Assembly (NCBI GenBank): GCA_023101885.1
Contig: JALPQD010000215.1
Location: 2,899,001-2,963,000, forward strand
Origin: Typhlomys cinereus
Taxonomy: Eukaryota; Chordata; Mammalia; Rodentia; Platacanthomyidae
Direction: 5' to 3'
Length of the DNA: 64,000 bases
Under the pieces are notes generated by a model. That model was not told the origin of the DNA and did no database searches. It saw nothing but the letters and a program-made list of their open reading frames with translations. The translations under genes and the position numbers were made by a program. Within the stretch, counting starts at the first letter, position 1. Every line of letters begins with the position of its first letter. Positions 10,877 to 21,239 of the stretch are shown here, piece after piece.

Positions 10877-13800
10877 GCACACACGCATGTGATGCAAAAT
10901 AAACAAATAGATAAAGTTAAAAAACTTTAAAAAGAGAAAGAGATTAAGTGTATCATGTGGGGGAAGCCTAGAGGGGGCAGAAGGGAGAGAGTCGGAGGGG
11001 AATGGGGGAGCGTGGGGTTCCATGGTGACCTGTGATGTCACTTCAGGCGAAGGAGCAGTAGGGCTAACACTTGCCTTTATCTTTGCCCCCCGCGAGCAGT
11101 GTGGCGGGGTGACCGTGTGGTGCCACTGTCTATAAACTGGGGTCCTGCAGCATCCCAGCAGTAGGCTGTGGTCTGGAGGACAGGGAGCCGCCCTCCAGGT
11201 GTGGCCCAGCTTATGAGCAAGCAATCACAGGAACACTGGGGGTTCAATGGCTCCCCCTTCTCGGCATCAGCAGCCAATGCTCTTCTCTTGGGGAATCCTG
11301 AACCCTCTGTGTCCCATCCGTCCCAGCTGTGCTCCAGTGGCTTGCGAAGGAAACTCAAGGTCCCTGAGGCCAGGCCCTGGAGCGGCTCGCGCTCAGGCCT
11401 CACGGCCTCTCTGTCCACTCGGCGACATGCGGCCAGAGCCCCAGAAACGGATCTGAGGGACAGACATGGCTGCGACCGGCTCTGGGGAGGGCGGTGACAG
11501 GGGACTGTGGTAACCGAGACCCCCCCCCCCGTCCCATCCCATGCACGAGGCAGCCATGGCGCCGGGAGGATGGTGGGACAGACGGAAAGCAGCTGGGGTC
11601 AGTCCCCGGCCAGCCTCGCCGTGGTGTTCCTCCTGGCCGGAAAGCTTCTTCTCCCTCCTCGCCTTTCTCCTCTTCTTCCTCCCAGGGTACTTCCATTATG
11701 CCCTGCAGCACTTGGCCTCTGTTTCTGTTTCTATCCAAGAGCCCCCTAGGACTACTCCTGTGAACCCCAGGACAGAAGGGGAGATGGAAGGAGAGGGGTG
11801 GCCTGATGGTCTGAGGTGCCTGAGCCCAGGGCTGCAGAGGGCCGACTGTCCCATGCTTCTTGGCTGTGGATGCCAGCATGGGTTGTTGGGGGGTAGACAA
11901 GGCCACCCCCACACTCCCTGCCCTGTGCTGAGCTAGCTAGGCATCCAGGAGCCGGGACTGCTCATGTGCATCTGCTATATGCTGTGAGCACCCACTGTGT
12001 CACAAGCACCTACTGTGTGCCGGGCGCCTCCCAAGGCACTGATAGCTGAAGGCAAAGCAATTGGCTCACAGGGCGTCCCCCTGGGGAATAGAAAGGACCA
12101 TGGTGGGGGTCTCCCTGACCCCTCCCCCCAGGCCTGTCTGTCTTCACTGCTCATCCTTGTCCTCAAGGCTGCTTCTGGGGGAATTGGGTCCCTCCTGGGA
12201 CCCTCCCGGTAGCTCACATTTCTGAGTCTTGGGTCCCCTTTCTGGAGCCTGGGAAACTGAGGCAGAAGCCGCCCTGCTGGCTCTAGCAGAATGCCCGAGC
12301 TGTTTACACCACGGGGTTTCTCTGCTTCCTTCGAGGTGGCCGGGGGAGGCATACAAGCTGTCATTTCTCAGAGCTGCCAGGAGGCCAGGGAGGAGGGGGC
12401 TCGCTGCGCCCCTCCCCGCATGTGACTCAGAGGAACGTGACGCCCCCCGCCCCGCTTCCATCTGCCTTGGGCGCAGGCTGTACAGCGTGGGCTCCAGGCT
12501 CCACGCCAAGTCGGCCCCAGCCGAGATGGGGGTGGAGCGACGCCATGCTGCCCCCACCCCAGGTCCTGATGGGGGAGGAAGATGGGGGCTGGTCCCCCAG
12601 GCTGGTCTCAATGGGAATCGGGGGGTGGAGTTTATTTTAAGTTCTGAGCTGAACGTGAGCCCAGGGTTCTGGGCTCTTGGTTGCTAATGAGCTAATGGGG
12701 GTGGGAGACACAGCTCGCCAGCCGCTCCCACCACCTGAGGAGTCAGGAGAGTCCAGTGACAGACCACGACAACGAGGCCCAGAGAGGGCAGGCTGCCCGT
12801 CTAGGGTCGCACAGCAGTCTGGACCCTGGACCCAAACTCTCACTCATTTGAGTCTTTGTTGATCTACCAAGTGGGCAGGCGGCTGATGGACAGGGACGGT
12901 TTCACTGGCCACCAGGAAGCCAGAAAGGTAAGGCAGGCTGTGTGCAGGACAGTCCCTTTGAGGTCTCCTAAGAGGGTCCTGCCAGGGTGGAGTGGCAGGC
13001 TGCCCATCTCTGGCCCCCCGACTTTTCCCTAATCATTGTACTGAAAGAAAGACCAGGTTCCAGGGGAGCCAGCTGTCCCTTATGACGTAAAGCAGTCAGC
13101 ACAACGGGATGTAAGGTTAAAAATGGAGGTAGGTGGGGCCAAGATGGACCACTTAGGGCTGGAGACCCTGGCAGGGCTTCGGCTGGATGACGGACACCTT
13201 GGTCCTGGGCCTGGGTGGACATGAGCAGCTACAGACTTTCTTGCTAGTCTGAAAAGAGTTCACAATGATTTAGGGAGAAAGAGACAGAGAGAGAGAGGCA
13301 GAGAGAGAGGCAGAGAGAGAGACCCCAAGAATTTGTCTATGTCTGAGCCCCTTTGCCGTCCCCAGTGTGAGAACCTCTCCACAGAGTGGTCCGCCTCCGC
13401 CCGCAGCTTCCTTACTATTCTTTGGGGGCTCCTGCCTGGAGCTCCTCTCCCTTTGGTCTCAGCCCAGGGCAGGACCACCCTGGTTCTCCGCAGGCTATGG
13501 GCAGTTCTTGCCGCTGGTCCCCAGCTGTCCCGCACCCCGGACCCATGTGTCCCTGAGGCTTCCGCACACGCTGTTCCTCCTGCCAGGAACACGCTTGCGG
13601 TTCACCCCCTCCTCACCGGGCCCATGATCTCCCGGATGGCAGCTCCCCGACGCCTGAACTAAGATGCTCTCGAAAGGGAACGAGCCCCACAGGCTTCTTG
13701 TCCTACGCATGCCACGGCTGCATGGGGGGTCAAAGCTACAGATGACACTGCTTGCAGCCTGGTGGGCTTTCCCTCTGACTTGGGTGAGGGGCTCCACCAC

Positions 13801-16800
13801 TCTGACCCTCGGGATCCTCCTTTGTGGGGGGGAATTGTAACGGCACCTGTATTTCTGATGAAAGGAAGAAGGGGTGGAAGTCTGGCGTGTCGTGCGCGGT
13901 GGGAAAGGGGCAGCACCTTTATCTTCCTTTCTGTCACTGTGGACAGCAGTGTGCCCTCAGGGGCTGGATGGCTCAGCCAGAAAGCCAGCTGCTGGGCCTC
14001 TGCTTCCCAGGCAGGCAAGGAGGGGCGCAGGGACCCCTAGGGCTTCGACCTTGGGTTGGTTACTGCCATCCCTGTTGCCAGAATTCTATGGCGATTTTGA
14101 GGCACTCAAGACCATTCTGGGGACATCCGGTTAAGTTCGTCCCTCTGCAAGCAGTCTAACCTCTGACCTCATCCCGCTTCCCATAGCTAAAGTCTGAAGA
14201 GAGTTCACAATGATTTAGAGAGAAAGAGACAGAGAGAGACAGAGCGAGGCAGAGAGAGAGGCAGAGAGAGAGACCCCAAGTAGTCGGCACATGAAGGCGG
14301 GAGGGAGGTGCTCATCATGAATCAGCAGAGCCATACAAATTTAAACCTCAGTTGAGTCTCGACACCCACCTGCCCAGGCCTGGAGGGCGTTGGGGAGAGG
14401 CTGGCACGCGGGTGGGTGCCGAAACTCTTACAGCCACTTTGGGAAACATGTGTGACGATACCTCTGCTGCTAAATATATGTCCCTCCCGCCACCTGGACA
14501 GCCCACTGCTGGGCCAGAGGCAGCAGGAACAAGGGCTGGTTGCCCACCCTCCCTGAGATATCGCATGCATGTTAAGGTTGGCTTCTCGCCAGCCGCAGGT
14601 GGGGGAGGGTGGGAACACAGAAAACAGAGAGAAACTGTGGAGGCCACAGGCAGAACAGGGGTGACCTCGGCAAAGCACCAACTTCCAGGGTACAGGGAGT
14701 CCCAGGAGCCGGGTGGGTTCTGGTGCTCGCTCTGCGTGCGCTCCCACACTCAGGCACACTTGAAATGTGTGTGTACGGCAGACTGCAGGTCACACAGCAC
14801 CCATCTCTGCCCGACAGGCTCCTCCTGCCAGCTGGGCAGAGCAGGGAAGGGCAACCCTCCCTGCAGGGCAGGAGGCAGGAGACCCTGCCCAACTCACGAT
14901 GAGGAAACCCAGGGAGAGGTGGGGGGGGTCTGAGGTCGCAGCAGGCAGGGCTGGCGAGATGACTCTGATCTGAGCTCAATCCCAGACCCACGTAGAGAAG
15001 CAGCTGTGTTGACTTGTGACTGGAATCCCAGCAAAAGGCTACCTGCGAGGCATAGCAGAAGCCCCCAGAGAGACCCTGTCCCAAGGGGGAAAAGCCAGAA
15101 CCGACTCTTGAAAAATTGTCCTTTGGGCTGGAGAAGTAGTTCAGGGGTTAAGACTCTGCCTTGGCAAGCAGAAGGTCCTGAGTTCGGATCTCAGGTCCCA
15201 CATAAAAACACCAGGTAGACATGGCAGCAGCCTGCACTTCTGGCCTTGGTGGGCAGAACCTGGGAAATCCCAGAGCCAAACAAAAAAGGGAAGGAGAATC
15301 CAGTATGATTCTTGAAGTTACCTTGGTCTTTCACAGGGACACGTGCCCCCCCACACTAAATGAACGAATGAATAAAGTTTTTTCTTAAAAGTTATCTTCT
15401 GATCTCACATGTGCAGTGGCACTCATGATGTGCTTCTCTCTCTTACACACACACTACACACACACATGCATGTACCATACACATGCATGTATCACACACA
15501 TGTATCATACACACACATGCATGTATCATACACACACATGCATGTATCATGCACACACATGCATGTATCATGCACACACAGGTGTCTCCTAGGCGCCCTT
15601 CCAGCTCTGCGGGCTCTGCAGGGTTCACTTCCTGCTTGTGAGTCTCCTGACAGGCCCCGGTTTTCTTAGCTGTAAAATGGGTTAGACCCACACCAGAGGC
15701 CCCTAAGCCACGCTGCCAGCAATGGGCCTTCATTGTAGAAGGAAGCTGCCTTTTGAAAAAATATTTTATTTTTTCTTTTCTGTGTGTGTGTGTGTGTGTG
15801 TGTTTTCTTTGGTTTAGGTGTTTTTGAGATAGGACTCCGGTAGTTCAGGCTAGTCTTGAATCGTCTATGTAGCCAAGGATGACCCTAAACTTCTGATCCT
15901 CCTGCCTCCAGCTCCTGAGTGCTGAGATGGCAGAATGTGCCACCAAACTTAGTTTTGGCCGTGCTGGGGACAGAACTAGGGGCTTCGTGCATGTTGGGCC
16001 AGCGCCCTGACAGTGAGCCACACCCACGGCCCCCTGCTGTGGGGTTGGACAGCGGAAACTCGGACCCTGACTGTGCCCCTCACACCCTGAGCCTATCAAT
16101 CCCCCTCTGTAAGACGGGGCACCCACAGTCCGCTACCTGGACCGATGCCAGAGGATCTAATCCTGTGTCCTAAGTGCCTGCAGCTAAGGCTGAGGTCAGG
16201 CCCAGGCTCCAGCAGTGCTGTGTCGCCTGGGCCTCGTGTCTAGACCTCTCTGATCCGCCGCACAGTGACTCGACGCAGGAGGATTAAGTGAGATGACGCG
16301 CAGTTCCCGATGCAGCTCCGGATGCACGGGAAGTGCTCGCAGTGTGAATGGTCCCGAGGGGCAGCACAGTGTGGCTTCCCTGAATCCAGCCTCCCGGGAT
16401 CCATTTCAGGAACTTCCTGGTCATGATGTCACTCCAGGGCAGGGATGGGGCAGGCGCGCGGCTTGCCCGGTGGGGCAAGAGGGGGCGTGGTCTAAATCCA
16501 CAGTAACTGGGACTTCCCAACGCACCATCATCCGTGCAAGTGGTTCCGCTCTCCCCAAAAGCGGCTGCTGTCCACAGCGGGAGAAGTCAAGATCCGCTGA
16601 CCCGGGAGGAGCACCTCTGGGAATTCACTAAGGACCCCAGTCAATGCACCCGAGAAGAAAACGAGCAAACGGCCCAAGACGGCTCTTCCAAGGAGCATCT
16701 AGAAGCATCAGAAACAGAGCAGCTAGTGACTGACAGATGACAGGCGGATGTCCCCAGACATGGAGACAGACACTGAGATGGAAATCCACCTAATGAACCA

Positions 16801-19800
16801 ACGAGTGGGTCAGGACTCAGCGGGGGCTGCAGGGGTGAGGCGAGGAGAGTGGAAGGAAATACACTCTGGGGCCAGCGAGAGGGTAAGGGACCCTGGGGAC
16901 CTGCGTACAAGCGAGGCTCGAGTTCCATCCCGGGAGCCCAGTGGTGGAAGGAGAGGACCGACTTCCGCACCCACGTGTTCTCCGACCTCCAGGCAAGCAC
17001 ACCTGGGAATCTCTCTCACAAATACATAAATATTAATATTAAAAGAAACACGTTTTCGCCTCCCCGAATCTTTTGACTTGCTTAAATAAACAATGAAAAT
17101 AAAGGAACACACGAACACAAAAAGAACTATCAACTTTTGTGAAGCCCTCCAACATGGCTCCCACTCAAGGTGGGAACCGGGAGGGGAGTCTCCCAGGCGC
17201 CCAACCTTTGGGTTCGGGTCTAGCTGAAAGAGACACAGATAACTCAGAGCTGTGGGAGGGTGGGCAGGTGGAGGGGATAGAGCAGCAGGGACCAGTTGGG
17301 GTGACCCCAGCAGAGGAAAGGCTTGAGAGCCGAGGCTGGAGAGCCAGGTTTGGATTTGAACCGGTGGCCAAGACACAGGCTGAGTATCCTCCCAAGGGGA
17401 GCTCTAGGGCGGGCTTAAGAAAGTCCCCACATGTGGCTGAAGGAGGGAGACCAGCCAAGAGATATCCAGGAGGGTACCCAGGAGGCTACTGGGTAGGATC
17501 AATGGGTCTGAGGCTGCCACCTACAGTGGTGCTGGAAGCTTCTGGGTGTGGCTGAGCTCACCCAGGGGACCCCAAGGAAAGCCAAGAAGCCTGACCACTG
17601 GAGGCGTGGAGCTTCCCCCACTGGAGGCGTGGAGCTTCCCGGCAGACAGATACATCTCAGTCAAGGGTTCGGTGGCAGGGGCCAGGGAAGCATCTAGAAA
17701 CCAAGGAAGGGTAGCGATCTGTGGCTGCGAAGGGCGGGGGCAGCGGTCTGAGAGAGGGCAACGGGACAAAGACTGGAGAGTCAGCGTGGTGGTGTCAGAG
17801 GTGGACGACACTGAAAACCTGGGACTTCTGCCCAAGACAGACGAGAAGGAGGAGAGCTATCAGTCAGCTGCCCAGGGGCAAGTGGTCCCTCCAGAGAGGG
17901 GTAGTGGGATTCTGCCCCCCCATGGGGGGCTGCCCAACTGGCTAGAGCTGCTGCCAGGTTCTGAAGCTAGTCCTGGTGGCTGGGCTGTCTCCTGCCTGAG
18001 TTTCTCCACAGCCACTGCACTTGGCAAACAGGAAAAGGTGAATGTGGGGAAGCCCCGGTCTCCCCAAGCTGGGGAGGCCGACCTGCTGCCAAATCCCAGC
18101 TGCCAGGACCCCCCAAGTCTCAGCAGGCCCAGCACAGCGAAGCCCACCCTTGCCAAGAGCTGCAGGTGCCTAGGAACCTGGCCAGGGCCAGCCTGGCCCA
18201 GCCGTGGGAAGAGCCACCTGTGCCATCTGGGGTGGGGGTGGGGCAGGGTTAGGGGGGGCCTCGCAGGCTGACTGAACAAGCCAATAATTTCTTTTTCACG
18301 TTAATAAAATCTGCCTCCTGAAGAGAGAATTTACTACCGTCTGCGTGTATATTTGGTTGTGTTTTTAAAACTAGAGACACTGTAAGGAAAGGGTACAAGT
18401 AGTCATCTCTCCTTTAATGGAGCAGATCTCAGCTCAGGGCACAGCCCCAAGACCTTTGCATAACCGCCTGTTTCCATCCGCCCCTCCCAGAGCCCAGTGA
18501 GATGCGCGCTGCAGTGAAGCCCCTTGTACAAATCAGGAAACTAAGGCAGGCGATGAGATTCTTTTTCCCTGGTCATTTTCCTGCTCTAATCTCTAGAAAT
18601 ACCACCCGTGGGCTGGAGTTAGGGGAAAAAGGGATTCCCCCACCAGGCTATTCTTCGCCTCTACTTTACTACAGGAGATTTTTGAACTGGGTCTCCTCAC
18701 CCACAAGGGGAGTGGAAGGGTGTTCCGAGGCTGCAGGTCTGACACCCCCAGTTATGGGGTGGGGGGTGTTGCTCCTAGCTGCCTTCCTGGTGGGCTGTGG
18801 GAATGGGGTCTGCAACCTTCTAGGAATTGAATTGAAGAAGTCATGCCCCCCATACTTCCTTCGGGCACTCTTCCCCTGACCCCAAGGGCATGAGCTTGGC
18901 AGCGATAGCACATGGCATATTTTTTGGTCTGTCTTCCCACTCTTTCCTTATGACCCGAAGGTCAGCCCATGCGGGGGTGGGGTGGAGGGTGGGTAGGGAC
19001 GGAGGGATGACCGGGTCCCCCCTGCTTCTCCTCTCTGTCTACTCAGGACCCCAGTTTCAGGTGGTTGTGCCTGAGCGCCGCATTGAGGGGGGCTGGTCCC
19101 ACCGGAGGGTGGGAGCTGGTGCCTTGCAGGTTTGCCTTACGGTTTTATGTTTCTGTACCCCACTCCCTGGCCTGAGAGGAGGATCCTGAGTCCCCCCCAC
19201 CAGCAGCGCACCCTGGGGCTCTCGACCCTAGAGCTCTGGAGAGTGCGCGTGGAGCCGCCGCTGCTGTGGGTTCAGGAGAAGGAAACGCGCTGGGCTATTT
19301 AAGGGGAGCCTCGTGCGTACGAGCCGAGCGTTTCCACACACCTGCATTTCAATCAATTTCCACTACGAACCCACGCGCCCGCCCCATTCACAGGCGCAGA
19401 AGCCAGGGCTGCGGGAGGCGCCTGGAGAGGATCGGGGCGAGGGACCCGGTCTTCCCGGGTGCGGGGCCGGGCGCCCACCCGCCTGGGGGGATCAGAAGGT
19501 TCGGGAAGCTCGTGCGGCCGGCCGGGGACCCCAGGCCTGGGACGCCCCCTGGCGGCCGCGCGCCGCGGCCCCTCCCACCCCGCGGCCCCCGACGGCGCTC
19601 ACCTCGATGCGCTCGATGCGGTCGCGCAGCGCGCGCACGGCGTCCTCCAGCTCCAACACGAGCGCCGGCGAGTCCCAGGCGCCGTCGGCCATGGTGTCGC
19701 GGCGGGGCCCGGCGCCCTGGCGGGGCCCGGCGTCCTGGAGGCCGCGCGGCAGGCCGCTCTCGCAGCGGCCCAGCTTGCCGGTGAGCTCGCGGATGGTGTC

Positions 19801-20241
19801 CTGGTCGGCGCGGATGCGCGCCTCCTGCTGCAGCGCCGTCTGGCGCAGCTGCTCGGCCGTGCTCTGCAGCAGCAGCAGCTCGGCGCGCTCGCCCGCCGCG
19901 TCCCCCGCCTCGGCCCCCGACGGGCAGGCGGCGGCCAGCGGCGTGCACAGGAAGCGGCTGAAGAGCGGCGCGGGCGGCAGCGGGTAGGCGCTGGCCGCCG
20001 GCGCCCCGGGCAGCGCGGAGGGCCCGGCCGCGCCGCCCGCGCCGTGCAGCGCGCTCAGGCCGCGCTGCGGGCCGGGGGAGGCGGCGGCGCCCGCGGCGGC
20101 CGAGGCGTTGTCGCCGGCGGCGGCGGTCCCGGGCAGCGCCCGCGCGGGGCTGGCCGCCAGGGGCACGCTGGCGATGATGCAGATGACCGCACCGAGGAAC
20201 GCCAGCATGCCCGCGGCCAGCAGCACGGCCAGGAACTTCAG
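4660..20241 (-). CDS. NPTXR: NPTXR, neuronal pentraxin receptor (whole coding span, 5 exons)
   Basis: Type II membrane pentraxin of neurons. With NPTX1 and NPTX2 it forms complexes that cluster AMPA receptors at excitatory synapses (family knowledge). Exons are 19603-20241, 9228-9448, 7835-8082, 5339-5518 and 4660-4884, all with GT/AG borders. Ignoring one extra base in exon 2, the product is 503 residues, against about 500 in human. The order is: signal-anchor helix (about residues 2-28), Ala/Pro-rich linker, coiled coils (about 115-155 and 190-285), and a C-terminal pentraxin domain (about 290-500). The pentraxin signature HICITWTT is in exon 4. N-glycosylation sequons NAS, NIS and NCT are visible. 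Translation probably starts at a CUG, because no in-frame AUG lies upstream of the anchor. Identity is from recalled orthologue sequence and is very secure. Confidence 0.97.
4972..5200. repeat. Degenerate tandem repeat in NPTXR intron 4
   Basis: About a dozen imperfect units of 16-20 bp, best seen as cccaaggctctagccc and related caaggttccagccc forms. They fill about half of the 454-bp intron between exons 4 and 5. Confidence 0.75.
5339..5518 (-). CDS. NPTXR: NPTXR coding exon 4 (pentraxin signature)
   Basis: 180 bp, exactly 60 codons. Acceptor TGTCCAG then GTGGCC; donor GAGCAG then GTGAGA. It encodes VAQLPLSLKDNSWHHICITW, with the pentraxin signature H-x-C-x-S/T-W-x-S/T (HICITWTT), and then WSAYQDGELRGSGENLAAWHP and the ILILGQEQ strand. 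Confidence 0.96.
6085..6285 (-). mobile_element. Dip-like tRNA-derived SINE, 5'-truncated
   Basis: Carries the family body in reverse: TG run (6093-6122), ggcactgggtctgtggaggcccaagggtgac, then mggtttcccgggctc-type sequence. The tRNA-like head is missing; similarity stops near ggatcctggg. Confidence 0.75.
6668..6688 (-). promoter_or_regulatory. REST/NRSF binding site (RE1) in NPTXR intron 3
   Basis: On the minus strand the 21-bp site has left half TTCAGCACC, a 2-bp spacer GT, and right half GGACAGCGCC. Both halves match the canonical RE1/NRSE with standard spacing. REST silences neuronal genes outside neurons (established), and NPTXR is neuronal. Regulation of NPTXR by this site is inference. 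Confidence 0.8.
7370..7470 (-). mobile_element. MIR relic (intron 3)
   Basis: ttgacagacgggaaaactga then gctcaaacccagcg resemble reverse-oriented MIR (acagatgaggaaactgagg ... gaacccag). Confidence 0.55.
7835..8082 (-). CDS. NPTXR: NPTXR coding exon 3 (start of pentraxin domain)
   Basis: 248 bp. Acceptor CCCCCAG then GGTCCTCC; donor AACGACAAG then GTGTGT. The first two bases complete the Gly codon begun in exon 2. It encodes SPPDAFKVSIPIRNNYMY, the first beta strands of the pentraxin fold, then VRKALPELYAFTACVWLRS and MELLINDK. The Cys in FTAC should pair with the Cys of HICI in exon 4, as in the family. Confidence 0.96.
8380..8625 (-). mobile_element. MIR relic in NPTXR intron 2
   Basis: tgctcagcaaatgctac, cattttccagatgag, cacagagaggttacgtg and acagctagtaagtggcag follow the reverse complement of MIR along nearly its full length. 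It lies in the 1.1-kb intron between exons 2 and 3. Confidence 0.75.
9228..9448 (-). CDS. NPTXR: NPTXR coding exon 2 (coiled coil; contains a +1 frameshift)
   Basis: Acceptor GCAG then CAAGAG; donor CACG then GTGGGT. The exon is 221 bp, but the phases of exons 1 and 3 need 220 (or 220 plus or minus a multiple of 3). The first part reads QELPARGNIS...LALEKER in one frame. The rest, AALSHGSHRQRQEVEKEL to VAELEHG, is in the next frame. One surplus base lies at about 9315-9322 in the GC-rich stretch gccgccgcgc. Apart from this base the match to other NPTXR proteins is close and no stop occurs in the corrected frame. This points to a sequencing or assembly error, or a very recent lesion, in a functional gene. 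Confidence 0.93.
10583..10935 (+). mobile_element. Dip-like T+ SINE with CA run
   Basis: gggctggagttaagaccc, ctgagttcggatcccag, the family body, then ggacacacggtgccctctg, a (CA)n run at about 10842-10875 and the tail aaataaacaaatag. The head lacks the agatggctcaggg segment between the first bases and box A. Confidence 0.85.
13246..13329 (+). repeat. GA-rich repeat unit, copy 1
   Basis: Starts agtctgaaaagagttcac, then aatgatttaggg, then a gagacagagag / ggcagagagaga run ending gaccccaag. A second copy follows at 14191-14280 in the same orientation. Confidence 0.8.
14191..14280 (+). repeat. GA-rich repeat unit, copy 2
   Basis: Near-identical to 13246-13329, including the unique flank agtctgaagagagttcac and the end gaccccaag. 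Only the purine run differs in unit number. Confidence 0.8.
14945..15430 (+). mobile_element. Older B2-like SINE split by a younger SINE
   Basis: Left part 14945-15123 (ggctggcgagatgactctg ... agaaccgactcttgaaaaattg) and right part from about 15392 (gttatcttctgatctcacatg) join to the family pattern agaaccgactc...gttgtcctctgacctc. The young SINE at 15124-15391 sits between them. Confidence 0.65.
15124..15391 (+). mobile_element. Dip-like T+ SINE (nested)
   Basis: gggctggagaagtagttcag, gagttcggatctcaggtccc, cttctggccttggtgggcag and a tail with aatgaataaag. Short imperfect duplications of the host SINE sequence flank it. Confidence 0.85.
15440..15585. repeat. Tandem repeat of about 22 bp (catgcatgtatcatacacac)
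   Basis: Five or six imperfect units of acacacatgcatgtatcat grown from the CA-rich tail of the preceding SINE. Confidence 0.75.
15815..16035 (-). mobile_element. B1-ID dimeric SINE
   Basis: Reverse B1 (aggctagtcttgaatcgtc, atcctcctgcctcc, ctcctgagtgctgagatg) continues into a reverse ID/tRNA part (gtgctggggacagaac, agtgagccacaccca). A TG run lies at about 15780-15802 before it. Confidence 0.8.
16835..17055 (+). mobile_element. B2-like tRNA-derived SINE
   Basis: ggggccagcgagagggtaag, cgagttccatcccgggag, gtggtggaaggagaggaccgac, ctccgacctccagg, then a tail with acataaatattaat. Same layout as rodent SINEs with the cacatggtggaaggagag body. Confidence 0.7.
17595..17639. repeat. Perfect 22-bp direct repeat, period 23
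   Basis: Two identical copies, at 17595-17616 and 17618-17639, of a unit starting ccactggaggcgtgg and ending agcttcc. Confidence 0.9.
19541..19556 (-). promoter_or_regulatory. Candidate CTCF motif beside NPTXR exon 1
   Basis: gacgccccctggcggc on the plus strand is the reverse complement of the CTCF core (CCnSYAGGGGGCGC-like). It lies inside the CpG island, 47 bp into intron 1. Confidence 0.5.
19603..20241 (-). CDS. NPTXR: NPTXR coding exon 1 (signal anchor, linker, first coiled coil; CUG start)
   Basis: 639 bp, 213 codons, phase 0 at the donor (GAG then GTGAGC). The probable initiator is CTG at 20239-20241, followed by Lys-Phe-Leu and a hydrophobic membrane anchor. A purine (A) sits at -3 of the CTG. 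The first in-frame ATG (20206-20208) is residue 12, inside the hydrophobic helix, and would cut the anchor. The frame stays open upstream to about 20697 without an ATG, so a longer AUG-started protein is excluded. The exon also encodes the Ala/Pro-rich linker and a Gln/Leu-rich coiled coil (LLLLQSTAEQLRQ). Confidence 0.95.
20239..20241 (-). promoter_or_regulatory. NPTXR: NPTXR CUG translation start
   Basis: CTG at the conserved N-terminus (LKFLAVLLAAG...), with A at -3. No in-frame ATG lies between this codon and the upstream end of the open frame near 20697. Non-AUG initiation has been reported for rat NPTXR (recalled), and the sequence here is consistent with it. Confidence 0.85.
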
Positions 20242-21239
20242 CGTGAGGCGGGCGAGGGGGTGCCCGAGGCCCCCCGGTAGGTGCGGCGGCGGGGTCGGGG
20301 CGCGAGGCCCGGGAGCGCGGCGATCGCGGGAGCCGGAGCGGGAGCTGTCGCCGCGGCCGCTGCTGCCGCCGCTCTGAGCCCGGCGACGGGAGGAGGAGAA
20401 GGCGGCGGGCGCGGCGGCCCCGCCCCACTCGCTCCCCCGAGCCGGCCCTGGCCCAGCCCCGCACCCGTTCCGCGCCGGGCGCCCAGGTGCCAGCGACGCC
20501 GGGATGCGGCGAGGGGCGCGGGCCACGCCCAGCACTTCATCTCGCCGCCGGCGCCGCCCGGAGGGGGCGCTGACTCCGCGGCCCCCAGCGATTCCCCTCC
20601 TCCTCCTCCTTTTCCTGCTCCTCCTCCTCCTTCTCCTTTTTGCACCCCTGGGCTCTGAACCCCTCGGGTTCCGGGAATGCGGGCAGCGGCTTCGCAAGAG
20701 CTTGCCACGGATTACTAAGCTCGCTCTTGCAATGAAGCGTCAGTGCGAACATGCTGCGCGGTACAAATGAGGAAACTGAGGCCCGCAGAAATCAAGTGGC
20801 TGCCTGAGAGCGCCTAGCTAGGATACAGCTGGAGCCCCCCTGGGCGCTCAGGCACTTGGGATTGGACCAGGCTGCTAGGGGAGGGGCGGGGGAGCGGGTA
20901 AGGGACGAGACAGTAGCTGGGCCTGGGGCTGGTATCGACCTCGCGGTGTTCATACCCCGTCACCTCCAAACCCCCAAAAGAGAAGCGTTCTCGCTCTTCT
21001 GCCCCGGTGGTCTTCTAAGACTCCCCTGAATCCCTGGGAGGTACACACACCAAAGATCCCAGAGGCGATTCCCCGAGCTCATGGCAGGTGGGAAGAAAAT
21101 TGGTGGGCAAAAGGATCAGACAGGAAAGGAGGCAGCAGGGAGTGGGCTGTGGGTGTGTGTGTATGTGCAACATCTTACTTTAGCATGCCAAAGATGTCTA
21201 TATATATAGTCTATCAAAAAGTGCTTGACAATTAAGACT

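Larger units (their letters stand above)
9449..19602 (-). other. NPTXR: NPTXR intron 1 (about 10.2 kb)
   Basis: Contents from low to high coordinate: MIR-like relics (about 10320-10400 and 11960-12030), a plus-strand Dip-like SINE (10583-10915), two copies of a GA-rich unit (13246-13329 and 14191-14280), nested SINEs (14945-15430), a B1-ID dimer (15815-16035), a B2-like SINE (16835-17055), a 23-bp tandem pair (17595-17639) and a MIR relic near 18490-18560. A plus-strand frame of 241 codons at 17546-18271 has no recognisable domain. Confidence 0.8.
19560..20690 (-). promoter_or_regulatory. NPTXR: CpG island over the NPTXR 5' end
   Basis: Very dense CpG across exon 1 and about 450 bp upstream. 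The transcription start is not fixed by sequence. The leader upstream of the CUG is over 80% G+C in places and CGG/CCG-rich, which would favour strong RNA structure. No TATA box is convincing. Confidence 0.8.

Noticed and set aside
15124..15200. tRNA genes at SINE heads (also at 33743, 53785 and 62043)
   Set aside because: The heads keep box A/B-like sequence but no cloverleaf with a matching acceptor stem; they are SINE heads, not tRNA genes.
17546..18271. 241-codon plus-strand frame in NPTXR intron 1
   Set aside because: No family resemblance and low-complexity Ser/Pro/Gly composition; expected by chance in GC-rich DNA.
19459..20280. 273-codon plus-strand frame antisense to NPTXR exon 1
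   Set aside because: Ala/Gly/Arg-rich shadow of the true exon on the other strand; a product of high G+C.
19388..20464. 358-codon minus-strand frame over NPTXR exon 1
   Set aside because: Arg/Ala-rich alternative frame of the CpG island; shadow of the true exon.
20242..20697. In-frame N-terminal extension of NPTXR
   Set aside because: Open for about 150 codons but contains no ATG; Arg/Gly/Ser-rich 5' UTR translation with no conserved features.
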